Positions 61,427 to 64,000 of a DNA stretch of 64,000 nucleotides are shown one piece after another. The position numbers and the translations under genes were made by a program. The DNA lies in assembly GCA_030247575.1 (NCBI GenBank), contig JAOTRV010000014.1, forward strand, positions 1 through 64,000. Direction: 5' to 3'. How positions within the stretch are numbered: position 1 is the stretch's first letter; every line of letters begins with the position of its first letter. The stretch comes from Sulfuritalea sp. Lineage in GTDB: Bacteria; Pseudomonadota; Gammaproteobacteria; Burkholderiales; Rhodocyclaceae. Below the pieces are notes generated by a model that ran no database searches, was not told where the DNA came from, and was given only the letters and a program-made list of their open reading frames with translations.

Positions 61427-62236
61427 CTAGGCCAGCACGCCGTCCTGCAGCCGCATGACTCTGGCCGCCTTCGCCGCCAGATCGAGGTCGTGGGTCACCA
61501 GCACCAGCGCCGCATGGTGCTCGCGGCACAGTTCCAGCAGCAGGCCGAACACCGCATTGGCCGCGCTGCGATCGAGGTTGCCGGTCGGCTCATCCGCCAA
61601 GAGACACGCAGGCTCGGTGACCAAGGCGCGGGCCACCGCCACGCGCTGCCGTTCGCCGCCCGAAAGTTCGCCGGGCCGGTGGGTCAGCCGATGACCGAGA
61701 CCGACCCGCTCCAATACCGCGGCGGCCCGACGCTCCGCCTCGGCGCGCGGCAGGCGCCGGATCAGCAGCGGCATGGCCACGTTTTCCACGGCGGTGAACT
61801 CCATCAGCAGATGGTGGAACTGATAGACGAAGCCCAGCGCCTGGTTGCGCAAAGTCCCGCGCTCCGCCTCGCCGATCTGCGCCAGATCCCTGCCCTGCAG
61901 CAGAACCTTGCCCGCCGTCGGATTGTCCAATCCGCCGAGCAGATGCAGCAGCGTGCTCTTGCCCGAACCGCTGGCGCCGACGATGGCCACCGTATCGCCG
62001 GCGTCGACTCTCAGATCGACGCCGGTGAGCACTGCCACCTCGGCCGCCCCTTGGCGGAATACCTTGCTCAGGCCGCTGCATTCGAGCACAACGTCCGAGC
62101 CGCGCAGCGGCGAACCACCGTCACCCCCTTCCCTGGGAAGGGGGCTGGGGGAAAGGCCCACCCATTCCCCAGAGGGGCGCTTGCGCGCCCCTTCCCCGGG
62201 AAGGGGGTCGGGGGGATGGCCAAGCGTGTCACTCAT
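61427..62236 (-). CDS. lolD: Lipoprotein-releasing ABC ATPase LolD with repeat-derived N-terminus
   Basis: A 269-residue ATPase of the LolCDE complex, which detaches lipoproteins from the inner membrane. Walker [10 protein letters not shown] is at about residues 87-95, and [15 protein letters not shown] and [11 protein letters not shown] follow. Family members start close to [11 protein letters not shown]; here about 48 residues precede it ([18 protein letters not shown] and onwards), encoded by a family B repeat inserted in frame after the start codon. A 24-bp motif copy is read as RVDAGDTV just before Walker A, where the family already has such a sequence. The start overlaps the lolC stop by 8 bp. 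Confidence 0.9.
   Translation of the reverse strand: MSDTLGHPPDPLPGEGARKRPSGEWVGLSPSPLPREGGDGGSPLRGSDVVLECSGLSKVFRQGAAEVAVLTGVDLRVDAGDTVAIVGASGSGKSTLLHLLGGLDNPTAGKVLLQGRDLAQIGEAERGTLRNQALGFVYQFHHLLMEFTAVENVAMPLLIRRLPRAEAERRAAAVLERVGLGHRLTHRPGELSGGERQRVAVARALVTEPACLLADEPTGNLDRSAANAVFGLLLELCREHHAALVLVTHDLDLAAKAARVMRLQDGVLA
61989..62012. repeat. 24-bp dispersed motif, copy 15 (in lolD)
   Basis: Plus orientation: ACCGTATCGCCG then GCGTCGACTCTC; coding strand encodes RVDAGDTV. This one may be a chance match because ABC proteins naturally have similar sequence here. Confidence 0.45.
62118..62220. repeat. GC-rich palindromic repeat (family B), inside lolD
   Basis: Two units (CACCCCCTTCCC with GGGAAGGGGG, then GCCCCTTCCCC with GGGAAGGGGG) around a GGGGCGCTTGCGCGCCCC hairpin. 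The block is in frame with the lolD coding sequence. Confidence 0.8.
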
Positions 62237-63482
62237 AGCGCAGCGCCTCCGCCGGTTGCGTGCGCGAGGCGCGCCAGCTCGGATAGAGCGTCGCCAGCAG
62301 CGTGAGGACGAAGGAAACCACGGCGATGGTGCCGACATCGGACCAGTGCAAATCGGAAGGCAGGTCACTGATGTAATACACGTCCTTGGCCAGAAACTTG
62401 AGCCCGAGCAGGCTTTCCAGCGCCGGCACCACGACGTCGATATTGAGCGCCAGCGCCACGCCCCCGGCAATGCCGGCAGCCAGACCCACGGCGCCGATCA
62501 GCGTGCCCTGCACGATGAAAATGGCCATGATGCTTTGCGGACTCGCGCCCAGGGTGCGCAGGATCGCGATGTCGGCGCGCTTGTCGGTGACCGCCATGAC
62601 GAGGGTCGACACAATATTGAAGGCGGCGACGGCGACGATCAGCAGCAGGATCAGGAACATCATGCGTTTTTCGATTTCCACGGCGCGAAAGAAATTGGCG
62701 TGGCTGCGCGTCCAGTCGCTGACCCAGGCATCCATGTCGAGATAGCGCAGCAGCTCACGGCCGATCTGCGGCGCGGCGAAGATGTCGTCGACCTTGAGCC
62801 GCACGCCGGAGACCCGTTCGTCCATGCGATACAGCTTCTGTGCATCGGCCATGTGGATCAGGCCGAGGCCGGAATCGAATTCGAACATGCCGGCTTCGAA
62901 AATCCCCACCACGCGGAACTGCTTGACGCGCGGCAGGATCGCCGCAGGCGTCACCAAGCCCTGCGGCGCCAGCAGGGTGACCTTGTCGCCGGCTCTGGCG
63001 CGCAGCGCACGCGCCAGTTCGCTGCCGAGCACGATGCCGAATTCGCCCGGCAACAGCTGCGAAAGTTTTCCCGCCTTCATGTGGCGGGCGAAATCCGCCA
63101 CCTTGTCCTCGGCCTCGGGCAGGATGCCGCGCACCATGACGCCGCGCACCTGGCCGTCGAAGCTCAGCATGCCCTGGGCCTGCACGTAGGGCGCGGCGGC
63201 CTTGACCCGCGGGTGCCGCGCCACGCCCTGCACCACCTTGCTCCAGTCGGCCAGCTCGCCGCTTTCGCTGCTGACCTGGACGTGGGAGACGACGCCGAGA
63301 ATCCGCTCGCGCAGCTCCTTCTGGAAGCCGTTCATCACCGACAGCACGACGATCAGCGCCGCCACCCCGAGCGCCAGCCCGAGCATGGAAATCAGCGCGA
63401 TGAAGGAAATAAATCGATTGGCGACGCCTTCGCGCGGCTGGGCCCGCGTGTAGCGCAAACCGATGAGGAGTTCGTAGTTCAT
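62229..63482 (-). CDS. lolC: Lipoprotein-releasing system permease LolC/LolE
   Basis: A 417-residue inner-membrane protein with the MacB/LolC layout: one N-terminal helix ([20 protein letters not shown]), a large periplasmic domain and three C-terminal helices ([20 protein letters not shown], then [15 protein letters not shown] and [16 protein letters not shown]). [20 protein letters not shown]-type ending (here [18 protein letters not shown]) is the family C-terminus. A separate LolE is not present beside it, so this single-permease form may work as a homodimer (the LolF-type arrangement). Confidence 0.92.
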   Translation of the reverse strand: MNYELLIGLRYTRAQPREGVANRFISFIALISMLGLALGVAALIVVLSVMNGFQKELRERILGVVSHVQVSSESGELADWSKVVQGVARHPRVKAAAPYVQAQGMLSFDGQVRGVMVRGILPEAEDKVADFARHMKAGKLSQLLPGEFGIVLGSELARALRARAGDKVTLLAPQGLVTPAAILPRVKQFRVVGIFEAGMFEFDSGLGLIHMADAQKLYRMDERVSGVRLKVDDIFAAPQIGRELLRYLDMDAWVSDWTRSHANFFRAVEIEKRMMFLILLLIVAVAAFNIVSTLVMAVTDKRADIAILRTLGASPQSIMAIFIVQGTLIGAVGLAAGIAGGVALALNIDVVVPALESLLGLKFLAKDVYYISDLPSDLHWSDVGTIAVVSFVLTLLATLYPSWRASRTQPAEALRYE

Positions 63483-63521
63483 TCGTCAAATTGGGTCGGC
63501 GCAGCATGTTAACATGCGTCC

Positions 63522-64000
63522 ATGCTGACGCTCATCGTGCCTGGCCTCATCTGGACGCGCCAGGCGCTCGCGGATCTCACCTTTGACCTGCCCCTGCCCG
63601 CCTTTGCCACCTTCCTCGGGCGCGGCCGGTTGCGTCATCGTCCGCCGCAGGATAGCGCCGCCCTCCTCGCCGAATTCACCGGCCTCGCCGCTCCGCTGCC
63701 CGCCGCCGCCTTGCGCTGGCTTGCGTTGCAGGAGCATCCCGGCGAAACGGAATGGCTTTGTCTCGACCCGGTGCAACTGCGCTTCCAGGAACGCACCGTG
63801 ATCGTCGATGATCCGCTCCGGCTCGAGCTCAGCGACGAAGAGGCCGCCGCGCTCGCCGTGTCGCTGGCGTCTACTCTTGCGGAACTGGGCGAATTGACAG
63901 TGATCTCGCCGCATGCCTGGAATCTGCGCCTCGCGGCCGCTGCCCCGCCGTTTCAGGCTCTGGCCGACGCCGCCGGGCGTTCTGTCTCCGGGCTGCCGCT
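63522..64000 (+). CDS. RpfE-like/phosphoglycerate-mutase-like regulatory protein, partial
   Basis: The first 159 codons of a gene that runs off the window. MLTLIVPGLIWTRQALADLT and LDPVQLRFQERTVIVDDPL resemble betaproteobacterial proteins annotated as RpfE or 'phosphoglycerate mutase' (function unproved). A 24-bp motif copy inside it encodes AVSLASTLA where the family has a similar-length helix. Divergent from lolC with about 40 bp between start codons. Confidence 0.65.
   Translation, partial: MLTLIVPGLIWTRQALADLTFDLPLPAFATFLGRGRLRHRPPQDSAALLAEFTGLAAPLPAAALRWLALQEHPGETEWLCLDPVQLRFQERTVIVDDPLRLELSDEEAAALAVSLASTLAELGELTVISPHAWNLRLAAAAPPFQALADAAGRSVSGLP
63855..63878. repeat. 24-bp dispersed motif, copy 16 (intragenic)
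   Basis: Plus orientation: GCCGTGTCGCTG then GCGTCTACTCTT, encoding AVSLASTL in the partial RpfE-like gene. Confidence 0.6.

Overview
The window reads as chromosome of a GC-rich betaproteobacterium, most likely of the Rhodocyclales/Sterolibacteriaceae type. This placement is inferred from gene content: the petABC-sspA-sspB order, dnaX-ybaB-recR, a class II (B12-dependent) ribonucleotide reductase, an Aromatoleum-type tungsten aldehyde oxidoreductase operon, and several cyclic-dinucleotide enzymes. Coding density is high. Only one tRNA and the 4.5S SRP RNA were found as RNA genes.

Layout. 0-0.4 kb: a junction made of an IS21-like end, the first 36 codons of a type III Mod methyltransferase, and a terminator. 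0.4-6 kb: sulfoacetaldehyde acetyltransferase (xsc) divergent from an IclR regulator, an Ada-like DNA repair protein, a cupin and an M18 aminopeptidase. 6-17 kb: accessory-flavoured stretch with YefM/YoeB, a second MazF-type toxin-antitoxin pair, an orphan HigA-like regulator, a GSU2403-type nucleotidyltransferase-fold protein and an AT-richer CoiA-like gene. Between these lie hflX, a 1049-residue GGDEF-EAL sensor, a DUF2306 protein and an AEC transporter. 17-24 kb: a MASE2-GGDEF diguanylate cyclase, then a ThDP-enzyme/BASS transporter/epimerase/SDR gene set divergent from an AraC regulator. 25-31 kb: a MaoC-Pta fusion with acetate kinase, and nrdJ. 31-41 kb: small housekeeping genes, uup, tRNA-Arg, an FccB-like flavoprotein, and a coiled-coil protein coupled to a GAF-type nucleotide cyclase. 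40-48 kb: sspBA, petCBA, a CoA-transferase, recR, ybaB, dnaX. 48-55 kb: a Spy-like protein, SRP RNA, and the aldehyde oxidoreductase operon. 55-64 kb: a hydrolase, srkA, comEC, a CBS protein, a DUF2062 protein, lolDC and the start of an RpfE-like gene.

Functional links. Xsc makes acetyl phosphate and acetyl-CoA can be made from it by Pta, but the Pta here is fused to MaoC and sits 23 kb away with AckA. The ferredoxin, tungsten enzyme, two FAD subunits and MoaD-like sulfur carrier form one aldehyde-oxidising operon. PetABC is the bc1 complex.

The most unusual signal is a 24-bp quasi-palindromic motif (roughly RCCGTNYCGCCRGCG followed by YCKACTCTT) that I count 16 times. About half the copies lie between genes and half inside genes. 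Intragenic copies keep the frame and usually encode either a V-D/G-A-G-D-T-A peptide or a Pro/Ala/Ser/Thr-rich one. A second GC-rich repeat family has extended the LolD N-terminus. A MoaD-like gene appears to start with ATC, and an 18-bp perfect hairpin covers the recR start.
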